From Parietaria judaica (Eukaryota; Streptophyta; Magnoliopsida; Rosales; Urticaceae): DNA of 64,000 bases. Within the stretch, counting starts at the first letter, position 1. Each line of letters starts with the position of its first letter. Made by a program: the position numbers and the translations under genes. This document shows positions 1 to 11,274 of this stretch, one piece after another. The notes under the pieces are model-generated. The model ran no database searches. It was not told where the DNA came from and saw nothing but the letters and a program-made list of their open reading frames with translations. Location of the stretch: contig OX940864.1 of NCBI GenBank assembly GCA_954871525.1, positions 22,004,001-22,068,000 on the forward strand, given 5' to 3'.

Positions 1-1
1 C

Positions 2-899
2 GCCGGCGTATTAACAGATCCTGATCCGGACGAAGAAAACTTGAAATATAAAAAGGGGCTAATGCACCATTATTGGGATATGGTATGATCATATAAAGAT
101 GAGGACTTTGAGAAAAGATGGGATGTATTAAAGATTAAGTTTTCAATTGCTGTGCAATATCTCGTTGAACAAGTTGGGAGAAGATCGAATTGGGCAAGAG
201 CGTACTTCAAGGGGAAAAGGTATAACATACTGACTTCAAACAACTCTGAATGCATTAATAGTGTGCTGAAAGTAGCTAGAGGTTACCCTATTGTTGGCCT
301 TTTAAATGAATGTCTTGGGAAGGTATCTGAGTATATAAGTAGATACCATGACATGAGTACTAAATGTATTATAGAATCGTCCTCTCCAGTCACTCCGTGG
401 ATTCAAGCAAAGATAAAAAATAACGAGATTAAATGTAAGACGATGACGGCCGATTACTTAAACGATGACAAGTGGGAAGTGACAACGAGTGGAACAGAGT
501 TGGGAAGCCACCCCAAAGAGGTTTGTGGTGATCGGTAGAAGAACGTGCACGTGCTTACGTTGGCAAACTACGGAATACCCATGTGCGCATGCCGTCTTGG
601 CACTCTCCGTTGCTGGGTTAAATCCTGAGAATTTTTGTGGGAAATTCTTGAGTTTGGACAACTGGTCTAAAGCGCATTCTATTGTCGTAAAACCTATACC
701 GCTACGTGAAGATTGGGAAGTACCTTCTCACGCCCGTCAAGTCTTTGGGAAGATTAGACCGCCGGATGTACAACCCTGCAAAAAAGGACGAAAGAGGACA
801 AGAAGATTCCTATCATTTGGGGAGAGCGGAAGAAAGTATACGAGGTTCTGTAGAAAATGCTTGTGCGACGGGCATTATGCTTCAATGTGTACTATGTGA
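2..899 (+). pseudogene. Mutator-like (MULE) transposase, C-terminal remnant
   Basis: This is the 3' part of a MURA-type transposase whose 5' part lies outside the window. The first frame (from base 2) reads through a stop at about 86-88 and contains the typical MULE segment WARAYFKGKRYNILTSNN. A second frame (489-899) carries a SWIM zinc finger (CTCLRWQTTEYPCAH, the C-x-C-x9-C-x-H pattern). It ends in a zinc knuckle (C-x2-C-x3-GH-x4-C, near 856-895). The two halves are in different frames, with the shift at about 490-530. The in-frame stop and the frameshift make this a dead copy. In the family the protein binds terminal inverted repeats and cuts and pastes the element in the nucleus. The Ulp1-like relic further on, on the opposite strand, may belong to the same element. 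Confidence 0.85.
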
Positions 900-3150
900 A
901 TTCCCTCTTTTTTTTGTATGAATAGCGGTAAGATAATATTTATATAGAGGTAAGGTAATTTGTATTGATAGAGCTATAGAAATTTTGACCATGGGGAGTG
1001 CCGAGGTGCCGAACTTATCGTGAATGGTTTCAGAAGGAAGCAATCTGCAAAAAAGTATAGCGGTATTCATTGCAAGCTTTAATCCTGAAGAAATCTCCAC
1101 AATAATCTGAAGAAAAAAAAGGGGGATCGTATGAGAATACTGAAAAGAAGCGTGAGAATAATGAAAAAGAAGCGTGAGAATACTTCCGAAGACAGATTCG
1201 ATCCCAAAATACCAAGCGTTCTCTCCGCCATACTGTAGAAAATTCTTGTGAATGGCTAAATTATTCGGATATTAGAACTGTATAATTTGACACCTATTTG
1301 TTACGTTTATTGTAAGTAGGTGGTTCTAATAAGTTGGTGGTTCGTCTTTATTCATTGACAGGTATTATTAATTTGGTGGTATTAATTACTGGTTCATCTT
1401 CCCCGATTGGTATTAAATTATGGTTTGTGTCGGTTTGACTTTCCCGCGTGCTTTAATATTTGTTTAAATACTTGTTTTACCGCTACGTGTTGTTTTTCCG
1501 CTACCTATATAAATAATTACCTCCAGTGGGAGTACTATATTTGGTAGTGGCGGAGAGCATAAATTATACATGTGTTGATTAAAAAATTAGATTGAACGCT
1601 ACGTGTTTTAGAGCAGTAAAGTTTTTCGATTCAAAATAATACTTAAATCAAAGAGTTGTCTCTTCCAAACCATCAGAACCTTAAAATTATAAGTCAAATA
1701 AAAAACCGCTACTTCGTAACCCGTAGCGGTAATGCTATGAGTGTCTGGCGGCGGATAAGACAATCAATTAGCGGTAAGTAGTTTTGTTAGTAAAATTAAG
1801 GTTATTTAATCATATTTACTAGTGTAATACCTTTTTAAGTTGAAATAAGAACGAGTTAATCGAGTGAAATATGCATTGCTTCACATATGTGTACGAGTGA
1901 TAGAGACTTGTTCCATGATCAAACAAATTTGCTAGTTCCTTTGTCATTCCCATTATCCGCCTATGATCCATCTCACTTACCATTAGTTGTTACGGTGAAC
2001 TTATTTACGCACACTAACGATGAAATGAAACAAACTGATAGAAACACTAACCTTCCCCGTTTTCTCTTCCCGCTAGGTAACCGTTAGTTGTTTAGAAACC
2101 ACCGCTATGAGAAGACATAGCGGTAGTCTATGATCACCAAAAGTACTCGAATTAGTGGGTGGCCTCCCCCTTCCCCCAAGCGTTTATAAAAAGAACAATC
2201 CTTAATCCTAAACAATAGAATTATATCTATCATCTCTCTCCATGATAATATTTGATATTCGTCGGCTACTCGTGTGATGTATTACAAAATGAAGAATATT
2301 TTATTATTTATTATTTATCTTTGTTTTGTATTTAATAATCTCGCTATTATGTAACATATAGTGGTACTCACTATTTACTCTTCGTGTGATGTATTACAGA
2401 ATGAAGAATATTTGATTATTTATTATTTATCTTTATTTTGTATTTGATAATCCCGCTATTGTAACATATAGCGGTAAAAGATAGTTTTTGTTAGCGGTAG
2501 AACAGCGGTTGTTAAAAAAAAAGTAATATGAAGTTTCTGTTTATTGCTTGACGGTTTAAATTTAAGTGTATTATCTCGAACGTATAGCGGTAGACGCATA
2601 CTTGGTAATAGCGTTATCACCAAGGTTATATCATTTTACTATAGGAGATAGTATCTGAGAATGAACCTAGCGATAACACTTGGGGATTGACACACTTTTG
2701 GTTAAAGTTAATAAAAAACTATATTATCTCGAATGTATAGCGGTAGACGCACACTTGGTAATAGCGGTATCACCAAGGCTATATCATTTTACTAGAGGTT
2801 ATAGTATCTGAGAATGAACCTAGCGATAACACTTGGGGATTGACACACTTTTGGTTAAAGTTAATAAAAACTATATTATCTTGAATATATAGCGGTAGAC
2901 GCACACTTGGTAATAGCGGTATCACCAAGGCTATATCATTTTACTAGAGGTTATAGTATCTGAGAATGAACCTAACGATAACACTTGGGGGTTGATAAAT
3001 ATGTTATACAGATTGGCAAAACAAGTGAATAAAACAAGGTGAATACAGAACATACTCGTCCAAAGTAATAAGCATAGTTACCACATACTCGTCGAAACAA
3101 AATAGATAAAAAAACATAGTCAAAATATTACAGAACTTATAGACTTAGTT
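900..3150. other. non-coding interior of the MULE region
   Basis: There is no supportable gene here. The stretch is AT-rich and sprinkled with the 7-8 base motif tagcggta and its complement, and it holds the 153-bp tandem repeat listed separately. Short open frames, for example at 1887-2087, have no recognisable domain. It probably separates the two oppositely oriented coding remnants of one decayed MULE. Confidence 0.5.
2570..2998 (+). repeat. three tandem copies of a ~153-bp unit
   Basis: Units begin at 2570, 2723 and 2875, each with attatct(c/t)gaa followed by gtatagcggtagacgca. Each continues through the same text to cacttgggg(a/g)ttga. The second and third copies are almost identical and the first is more diverged. 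Each unit carries two tagcggta-type motifs and a related cctagcgata. Confidence 0.85.
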
Positions 3151-3797
3151 CTAAAGTCGAAACGACCAATTCGTCCAGATTTCCATCGCGTATCGGGACC
3201 GGGCTGAAGGTACTAAACAGTCAACCATCGAGAAAGGGGAGCTGTTGGTCATGTCTAGTTCTATGAACTTCATAGCAAATATTCCAGAGTCGACAGGCTG
3301 GGTCCAATCTGGCCCTGAGGTGCAAATCCATGTCCAACGCCGGTTCTTGAGATGTGCACGCTGGGGTAATGCAGTCAAGTTTGACGCTTCCAAAATCCAA
3401 GGGAAGTACAGCTTTAGATCCTGCAATATAATTGACATCATATTTTCACTACCGTAGTTCGAGTTGGGAACAAAGAGGTTAAACCGCGCTATTTCGAAAT
3501 CGGCTCTGCATGTTATTCATTGACCGTCAAACTAGATCGGGAAGTACAACTTGTCCACGTATGCCCACGCTCGGCCGTAAAACCTTGGTTCGTCTCCTGA
3601 TACCCAATCTATAGACCCAAAATCTGATTCTTCCAGTGCACCGCTACGGATGTTCCCAGCAATGATAGTCAGTTGGGCCATGAAGGAAGTATCGACAACA
3701 GCGATTGAATCAAAATTGGGAATACTCCCGGGAAAAGTTTCTAGTCGCTTACGGAGCCCGTAAGTGATCTCGTCGATGATCTGCATTTAATATCAAT

Positions 3798-4561
3798 GAA
3801 TTGGTAACAACAAATAAAAATAAAATAAATATAGAAATATTGCCATCGAAGAATTATTACCCCACAGTGCAGCCACCCATCACGGTCGATGATCCTCTGA
3901 AAAAAGGCCCGGTCGTATGTTCCGATACCACATACCAGCGGCGTTGAAGTGTCGCGATCCAACCAACGATTGAACATGCGTACAAGGTACTTCGGTGCTG
4001 GTGAGAGAGGCAATAGATCCAAGTAACAAGCATTATCTCCATCTGAGTCCGAGTCATCGCCAGACTCAGCATCTTCAACACCAGGCTCAACATCTGACCC
4101 ACCGCCTGGCTCAGCATCTTCACCTCCAGGCTCACCATCTTCAGCGGCAGCTTCACCATCTGACTCACCCCCAGACGCAGAATTGGTAACAACAAATAAA
4201 AATAAAATAAATATAGAAATATTGCCATCGAAGAATTATTACCCCACAGTGCAGCCACCCATCACGGTCGATGATCCTCTGAAAAAAGGCCCGGTCGTAT
4301 GTTCCGATACCACATACCAGCGGCGTTGAAGTGTCGCGATCCAACCAACGATTGAACATGCGTACAAGGTACTTCGGTGCTGGTGAGAGAGACAATAGAT
4401 CCAAGTAACAAGCATTATCTCCATCTGAGTCCGAGTCATCGCCAGACTCAGCATCTTCAACACCAGGCTCAACATCTGACCCACCGCCTAGCTCAGCATC
4501 TTCACCTCCAGGCTCACCATCTTCAGCGGCAGCTTCACCATCTGACTCACCCCCAGACGCA
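3798..4561. repeat. 382-bp head-to-tail duplication
   Basis: Bases 3798-4179 and 4180-4561 are two adjacent copies of the same 382 bp, starting gaattggtaacaac and ending cccccagacgca. I see only a couple of substitutions (gagaggcaa versus gagagacaa, gcctggctc versus gcctagctc), so the event is recent. The unit covers the intron, the end of the upstream exon and part of the acidic tract of the Ulp1-like relic. Confidence 0.95.
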
Positions 4562-4715
4562 CCATCTTCACCTTCAGACTCTCCATTTGCCTCACCTTCA
4601 TCCTCACCGCCGTCCTCACTCTCTATTTGCATCTCCACGTCACTCTCCACTACTTCCATCTCGTCGTCATTCTCCTCTTCAAACCCCGGTGGTGGTGGTG
4701 GTGAAGCTGGTTGCG

Positions 4716-4738
4716 CCCCCCCCCCCCCCCCCCCCCCC
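4716..4738 (+). repeat. poly-C run (23 nt)
   Basis: An uninterrupted run of 23 C on the + strand. On the minus strand it encodes a Gly stretch at the start of the acidic, Pro-rich part of the Ulp1-like relic. It is prone to slippage and sequencing error, so its length should be treated as approximate. Confidence 0.95.
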
Positions 4739-4833
4739 TCGGTCGTTGGACGATCCGTTAACCACGTTCTATTATACATAGCAGTAAAAATGTACATAGG
4801 GAGCAACGGTAAACCGCTATCGGTAATATACAA

Positions 4834-6275
4834 CGGGGTGTAAATAGATAGCTAGCGACAATTCTAAAAACCATAGCGGTAATGCAGTATATTCGGACCA
4901 ACGGCGAACTGCTAGCGGTATACTGTGAACGAAGATTAAATAGATAGCGGTATTGTTGTAATAGGTACAGAACAACCGCTACACTCGTTCTTCTTCGTAA
5001 ACCACACTGTATAGTATATATTACATGTGAAATAAGTAAACCCTAACATCATTACGAGTCAAAATAGTTCGCAAAGCATAGGTTTCTCAAAGAATAAACA
5101 TTTACATCCATTTATGTGGCTTTGGGGAGGATGAAGACGATGATCGGAGAAACTCGTCGCTGAAAGGATCGTTCTTCGCCGGGAAAGCAAATAGAAGAAA
5201 GCCTCGTTGCTCGAAGTCGTTCGCGAACCAGAATGAACAGAGCAGAAGAACGAGGAGTATGATGGAGAAGAGAAAAACGTTCGGAGTCGGAAGAGAGGAT
5301 CTTGGGAAATAGAAAGCATCGAAGTGAAGTAATCACGGAGAAGAAGCGAGAATATGTTTGGAAAAAAAAACCCTAAAAGAAAATGTAATAAATAGACCGC
5401 TCAATTACCAAAGGGCAAATTAGTAATTTTGCAAAATACTGGGTAAAAAATAAATGGTAACTCGCAATTTGTATTTATTAGAGCAAAAAATAAATGTAAA
5501 AGAAATAAAATGTTATAACTGGGTACCGAGCGAAACGACATCTCAGATAAGGTCTTTTAGCCAATTCTTTCTATGGTATCATATATTACGGATAATTGCG
5601 GCATAAGTTACTATGGATATTTGAAAAGAACCAACATAAAAAAAAATGAAGGATTAAGTTTCCCCGGTTAAATTAAGAGCTTTTTTTTAACCAAACTTGG
5701 TTGGTCTTTCGAGGAATCATGAGTTCAACTTCAAACCCAACGGACGTATAAATTGTGTATATTTGTAATCTTGGCCAATAGTGTCTGCGGCCGATAGTAT
5801 CAGCTTGTTTTAACACTGTGAATATATCTTGTAATGTGACTACATGTAATTTTCGCCAATAAAGGCCACCCAATTCAAATAATTATAATAATAAGCGACC
5901 AATAATGTCAGCATGTTCAAACACGGTGAATATATCTTCTAATGTGAGTATATAAATCTTAGTCAAACGTGTTTTTAGTAAACGCAAAAAATTATTGGAA
6001 GCACATTTTATTCAAGATAAAAATTTAACACGTGAATAAATTGAGAATATGTCGACTCTTTTGTATAAAATCAAAATTTATGCCAAAATTATTCCTTGTA
6101 ATAACAAGCCTTAAGCTTGAATTGAGTAATTGGCTATAATGCATTGAATTTAATATGTAAGTTAAATTTATGTTCGAATTTATATTTATATTTTTGTATA
6201 TTCAAAAGGTAACATATCGACTCCCGCCCTTCTATAAAATATTTGAATTTTTTTATTTATGTGCAAAATATGATT
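4834..6275. other. no gene seen; MULE flank and AT-rich spacer
   Basis: The motif tagcggta continues to about 4950. A GA-rich stretch (5130-5340) gives minus-strand open frames of low complexity that match no family I know. The outer end of the MULE could not be fixed because its other terminus is outside the window. The rest is AT-rich spacer up to the hAT target site. Confidence 0.5.
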
Positions 6276-6297
6276 TATTTAAGCAAGGTTCGACTTA

Positions 6298-6440
6298 CCG
6301 ACGATTATCGTCGATAATCGTCGATAATCGACCTTGCCCATACTCACCGATAAAAAATCCATACTACTAGTTGTCTTTTTGAACTTTTGTCGACGATTAT
6401 CGCGAAAAGAGATAAATCTTTTCCAAGCGATTATCGCGTT
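6298..6440. repeat. left subterminal cgattatcg repeats of the hAT element
   Basis: Copies of cgattatcg/cgataatcg are clustered just inside the left end (three in a row at about 6300-6331, then near 6393-6437). Similar motifs continue at about 6585 and 6640. Matching motifs occupy 11465-11627 at the right end. In hAT elements such subterminal repeats usually bind the transposase; that role is inferred by analogy. Confidence 0.7.
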
Positions 6441-6970
6441 TCGCAGTGTAAAAAAAAGGTACTTATCCGTAAAATAAAAAAACAATATTGGGTGGTATAA
6501 ATAGCATTTTTTCGACGAAAATCGATTCCAAACCCTAGGTTCTCCCTCTTTTCTCTGCCTCCAAGCCAAACCTTGGTGCTTCTCGCGATTATCGGACGGG
6601 TAAGCTCATGGATAATCCGTTGTTCTACTTGTTTTCCACGATTATCAACATAATGGCAAAAGTATGTAAAGTTTTTATTTACCCATTTTCACCGAATTTA
6701 TTCAATTTATTTCAAACTTTTTGGTAGATCTAGGACTTATAATGGTTGATGTATATGAATCATGCGTTTTTTCTTTGATATTTGATGATTTTCACGATTT
6801 TGAGAAGATTTGAATGAGTTCCAAAACTAAGAGTATTGTTCTTAAGAGTTATCTTTAGAAATGAGTAAAGATTGTTACTTTTGTAATTTTGAGATATTTT
6901 TTTGCATTATCATGAATATATCTTGATTAAAAGTTGGTTCCATGACTTGATTTGTGATTATTTTGTTAGA

Positions 6971-7980
6971 GTTAGATGAAATTCGGATTATTATCCTTGT
7001 TAGGTAAAAGTATACAAAGTTTTGAACTTTTTAGAACTTTGCTAAAAATATAGTTTTTACGTTTTTTTTTTTTTTGTTGATTTATGGTTTGAGGCATAAG
7101 GATACAGACTCTGTGAATTTTTTGTGATTTTTTGGTGAATTTTTGAGGCAGATTTGATGCTAATTCGGGTTTTCTCAAAATTGTGGCATAAGTTTGTGAA
7201 GTTGATCTTTTTGTCGTTTGTTAAGTATTCTACTCATTTTTTTGAGTATTTTCGTATATTAAATATTTTTTTAAATATTAATATGAATTTTTGGTGTAAT
7301 TTATTTTCAGATTTTACGATAATTCGGATTTCTTGATAATTTCGGCAAAAGTTATTGAAGTTTTTATTTTGTGATTTGTGAGGTAATGTACTCATTTTTT
7401 TGGGTGTTTCAATTTATTAAATATTTTTAAAAATATTATTCTGAGTTTTTTGTGTAATTGTTTTCCAGATTTTACGACTATTCGGATTTTTACATAATTA
7501 AGGCAAAAGTCTTCCTAGTTTATCTTTTGCAATTTATGAGGTAGTCTACTCATTTTATTGGGTGTTTTCATTCATGAAATATTTTTTGAAATATTAATCT
7601 GACTTTTTGGTGTAATTTATTTTCAGATTTTACGAAAATTCCAACTTCATCATAATTGCGGCAAAACTACTCGAAGTTTTGGTATGGTGATTTGTGAGGT
7701 TATGTACTCATTTTTTGGGGTGTTTTCATTCATTAAATATTTTTGACTATATTAATATGAGTTTTTGGTGTAATTTATTTTCAGATTTGACTGTTTTTTG
7801 GCCATTCACGTAATTGCGGCAAAAGTTATCCAAGTTTGTATTCTCGTGATTTATCCGGTAATCTACTGACTTTTCTTGCTGTTAGCTTTCATTAAATATT
7901 TATTGCTATGATAATTTATAATTTTGGTGGGATTTAATTTGTATTTTGAGGTAAAATTGTTTTTACGGCAAAAGTACATA
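6971..7980 (+). repeat. ~157-bp imperfect tandem repeats in the hAT 5' leader
   Basis: A unit with the core agattttacga-n-attcgga..., then -ataattgcggcaaaagt-, then ctcatttttttgggtgtttt, recurs at roughly 7151, 7309, 7469, 7626 and 7786. More diverged copies lie near 6971 and about 7960. The spacing is 157-160 bp for the middle copies. Each unit has a pyrimidine-rich stretch ending ttttcag just before the core, so each resembles a 3' splice site followed by a short exon-like block. The array precedes the first coding exon and probably lies in the transcribed leader. Confidence 0.75.
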
Positions 7981-8044
7981 AAGTTTGCATTCTGTATATG
8001 TTTTTAAACTATTTGCGTCATTTTTCTTGCTGTTTAGGTTGAAA

Positions 8045-11000
8045 ATGAGTAAGGACGAACTTGCGAGGCAGCATTGCACTCCCTATGGGGATTCGAGCAA
8101 CAATTCGGGTTTCAAGTGCAACTATTGTGGGAAAGAGATTAGAGAAGGCGGAATAACGAGAATGAAAAAACATTTGGCCGGCGTCGACAAGAACAAAAAT
8201 GTCGCGCCGTGCACAAAGGTCCCCAACGACGTGCGTAACCTCATCAGGGAGTCTTTGCTGAGTACCCAAAGGAAGAAGCAGAAGAAACATGATATTGAGG
8301 TTAACATACGGGAGAATATTTTGCACAACGTGGGCGATTCTTCTAATGATGACGAGACCGCCCCTGTGGAGGTTGAAAAAGAAGTGGCAAGGGTAGTGAA
8401 GAGAACCCGTAAGGAGGCATCGTCCCAACAATGGGTCGAGGACCAGACAAGAGGAGGCGGAAGTGCTTCCGGTCCCGCCACCGCCCCTGCTTTGTTTGAT
8501 AGGCCTTCGGGAAAACAAAAAAGGGTCGACTTGATGTTTTTACCGAAGACCATTTTGAAGGTGGGCAAGTCGATAGCGAAGTACTTGATCCACAAAGGGG
8601 TTCTGTGGTGCCACGCAGATGACCTGCACTTCCACAACATGTTGTTTTGCGTAGCCCAAGCAGGTAACTTAATTTATGATTTTATTTTTATGTCATTTTG
8701 ATGTTCGGATTTGATGTTTATTAATATTTAATAATGCATTTACGATTGTAGGCCCGGGATGCCCATATCCATCGTCAAAGGACATCGCAGGCAAGTATCT
8801 GAATCTCGAGTACGAGGAGTGGCAGAAGTTCAAGCAGGATCAGATTCCTGTGTGGCGGAAATTTGGCGTGACGATCATGTCAGACGGTTGGACCGGACCG
8901 ACAAATATGTCCATCCTGAACATAATGGTCTTTTCGGCGGGGAGGACAGTGTTTATAAAGGCAATCAACGCATCCGCACACGCCAAAAACTCACACTACT
9001 TGTTCAGGATCTTTTCTGCAGTGATCGAGGAGATCGGGCCGCACAACGTCGTGCAAATTGTGACGGACAACGCCGCGGCTTACAAAAAAGCCGGCCAAGA
9101 ATTGATGCAGAAGTACAACGTGTACTGGACACCGTGCGCTGCTCATTGCGTGGACTTGATGTTTCACGACATCGGAAAAAGGCCAAGCATCGATGAGGCC
9201 GTGAAGGGGTGCAGGCTCATCACAAAGTTTATCTACAACCATGGCCAGGTGCTCGATACCATGAGAAAGACATGCAATGGTGAGATCATCCACCCAGGGG
9301 CGACGAGGTTCGCCACAAACTATCTCTCCCTGCAGAGCTTACGGGGGAAGAAGGCCGGGCTCAAGGCGATGTTTGTGTCAGACTGGTGGGAGAACTCCAA
9401 GTTCAAGGATATGAGAGAAGGGATAGCCGCGGCCATATTGTGCTTGAGCGAGCCATTTTGGGTTTCTGTTGACAAGGCCATCGCCGTTTTCACCCCCATG
9501 TACACGGCACTCCGGTTCGTCGACACCGAGGTACATCCGACGATGGGTATGGTGTACCGCTTGTTTGAAATCATCCAGTCGGAGCTCAGTGCACTTCCTG
9601 GAAAGCAATGGGCAGTCGATATTGTGCAAGCGCGATGGCACCGAAACTTGGAGCATCCATTGCATATTGCGGCCCACTTCTTGAACCCCAGACTCGCGTA
9701 CGAGCGAGATATTGTGATGCCAGAAAACGCAATCGTGGATGTCACCAGGGTCTACGATCGTTTGTTTCCTCACGAGGACGTGACACATCTCGCAGAAGAG
9801 GTTAGATCTCAGATTAATTGTGTAACTTTATTTCTTGTGAATTAATAAAACATAACTTACTTTCTTGTATCGTAGTGCGTGCGATTCCGTGACGCTATAG
9901 GTCCGTTGCGCGAGCGGTAATGTGTGGCAGCACGGACGAGTCTTGCACCCGGTAAGAAAGAATACATTGATTGTAATCCATTAAGCATGCTAAGTTTTAA
10001 AAATTAATCTAACTACACCCTGCTTTCCTTATTTATTTACAGCTGAGTGGTGGAACATATTCGGGGGTGTATGCCCCACGTTGCAGAAGCTAGCAGTAAG
10101 GATTTTGTCGCAGACCGCGTCCGCTTCAGCGTGCGAGAGGAACTGGAGCACTTTTGCCTTGATCCACACCAAGCTCTGCAATCGTCTGGCATACGCAACA
10201 CTGGAGAAGCTAGTATTCTGCAACTACAATCAGAAGCTAGCACTGCGGGACATAAAGGCGCAGTACGACCAGGTGGACAAAGCCGATCCTTATGAGTACC
10301 TCACCCGGTCTTTGGCGATGGCTTCTGCCGGTTGTGACTTCGAGGACGCAATTGTAGAGTGGATCCGACCAGTCCACCTCGATGACGAAGAAGGCAACCC
10401 AGACCCAGATATCGCTGAGGAGGCTCGATCATTCGGAGTTGTGATCAGCCGAGTCCTTGGTGAGCAAAGACTCGGTCCTACCACCGACCCCCCGGGAGTT
10501 TATGGAGGAGTTGATTACGGCTCAAGCGTTCCTGGCCCCAGTGCCAGTCAGCATCGTACTCACGCGGCTTCTACTCACCGTACTTCCCCTTCCCATAGCT
10601 CTTCGCATGGTGGATGGGGTGGTGGAGGAGGTGGCACCCAGGGAGGATGGGGTGGTGGAGGAGGTGGCGGCCACGGAGGGTGGGGAGCATCTACATATGG
10701 AGGGTCTGATACAGGTGATTACCGTTTTTCTTTGAATGTACCGTTTATTTGAATTTTGTTGATTGCATTGCATGTATATTTGAATGTCAACTAATATGAT
10801 TACAAAACAGGTGATAGGTATCACTCCGACCCGAACTACAACATCGACCCCCCAAACATGGGATACATTCCCGATCGACAGTATGGCGACCAGCAGTCTC
10901 CTGATCCTCCTCAACAACAAGACGACGCATCTTCTGCTGTTGGATTCTACATGGGGAGTGGCTATCTCTCTCAGAGTTCGAACCCCGTCGATGATGTCTC

Positions 11001-11274
11001 TGGGTGGTTAGATACGATGTCAATGGGAACTTCGGTGAGCACTCAGTTTTCAACTCCGCACCCTGTGTTCGAGAACGGTGTCTGGGCGCATCCGTTGTAT
11101 CCAAATCGTGCAGGCATCTTCACGGAGCAACACGTATATGATTACCACGTGAGTTACTTTCGTACGCATTTCGAAGCACATGGCCTGTTTTGGAACACAT
11201 ATCTGAACATGCATATGGAAGCAAGTGGTGCCACCGGTGTTATGGAAGCCCACAGGAGATCGTCGTTTTTCTGA
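8045..11274 (+). CDS. hAT transposase (BED finger, DUF659, hAT dimerisation domain)
   Basis: Five exons fit by splice site and phase: 8045-8663, 8752-9800, 9876-9951, 10043-10714 and 10811-11274, about 959 residues. The ATG at 8045 follows a ttgctgtttag acceptor, so a leader intron is likely. The order is an N-terminal BED-type zinc finger (C-x2-C near FKCNYCGKEI, then H and C), a DUF659 core (SDGWTGPTNMSILNI, then VTDNAAAYKKAG and CAAHCVDLMFHDIGK) and the hAT C-terminal domain (ASACERNWSTFALIHTK). A Gly/Trp-rich tail (GGWGGGGGG repeats) and a low-complexity Ser/Gln end follow. It would act in the nucleus on the element's own ends. In this model exon 3 contains an in-frame TAA at 9918-9920. 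No alternative donor that I tried keeps the frame, so the copy may be inactive unless the splice model is wrong. Confidence 0.85.

Larger units (their letters stand above)
3151..4833 (-). pseudogene. Ulp1-like (peptidase C48) cysteine protease relic, MULE-associated
   Basis: The upstream part (about 4833-4247) encodes a proline patch, then a long Glu/Asp/Gly/Ser-rich acidic tract, then a conserved segment ending RIIDRDGWLHCG. A GT donor there and an AG acceptor near 3784 give an intron, and translation resumes at IIDEITYGLRKRLE. The C-terminal part (3782-3151) matches the Ulp1 core in layout. After LYFPI come stops at 3532-3534 and 3517-3519, exactly where the catalytic His-Trp pair is expected. 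Downstream, QPVDSGIFAMKFIE has Ser (3286-3288) where the family has the catalytic Cys of D-C-G. With both catalytic positions lost, two stops and an internal duplication, it is a dead copy. Intact Ulp1 enzymes remove SUMO, and some MULEs carry such domains. Confidence 0.65.
932..4952. repeat. dispersed tagcggta motif cluster
   Basis: At least fourteen copies of agcggta lie on the + strand, near 936, 1059, 1726, 1771, 2117, 2469, 2493, 2586, 2738, 2762, 2890, 2914, 4878, 4914 and 4946. Complementary ccgcta forms occur near 700, 1480, 1500 and 1706. The density is far above chance for an AT-rich region, and the motif is rare elsewhere in the window. Short motifs repeated this way in transposons are often transposase-binding sites, but that role is inference here. 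Confidence 0.6.

Noticed and set aside
2570..2998. Spaced repeats considered as a CRISPR array
   Set aside because: The units are contiguous 153-bp tandem copies without short direct repeats and unique spacers, in a plant genome.
3995..4781. Plus-strand His/Leu/Gln-rich open frames (3995-4189, 4377-4781)
   Set aside because: They are the complement of the acidic low-complexity tract of the minus-strand Ulp1-like relic.
8018..8640. Minus-strand open frames opposite hAT exon 1
   Set aside because: Antisense shadows; the + strand encodes the BED finger and splices in phase with DUF659.
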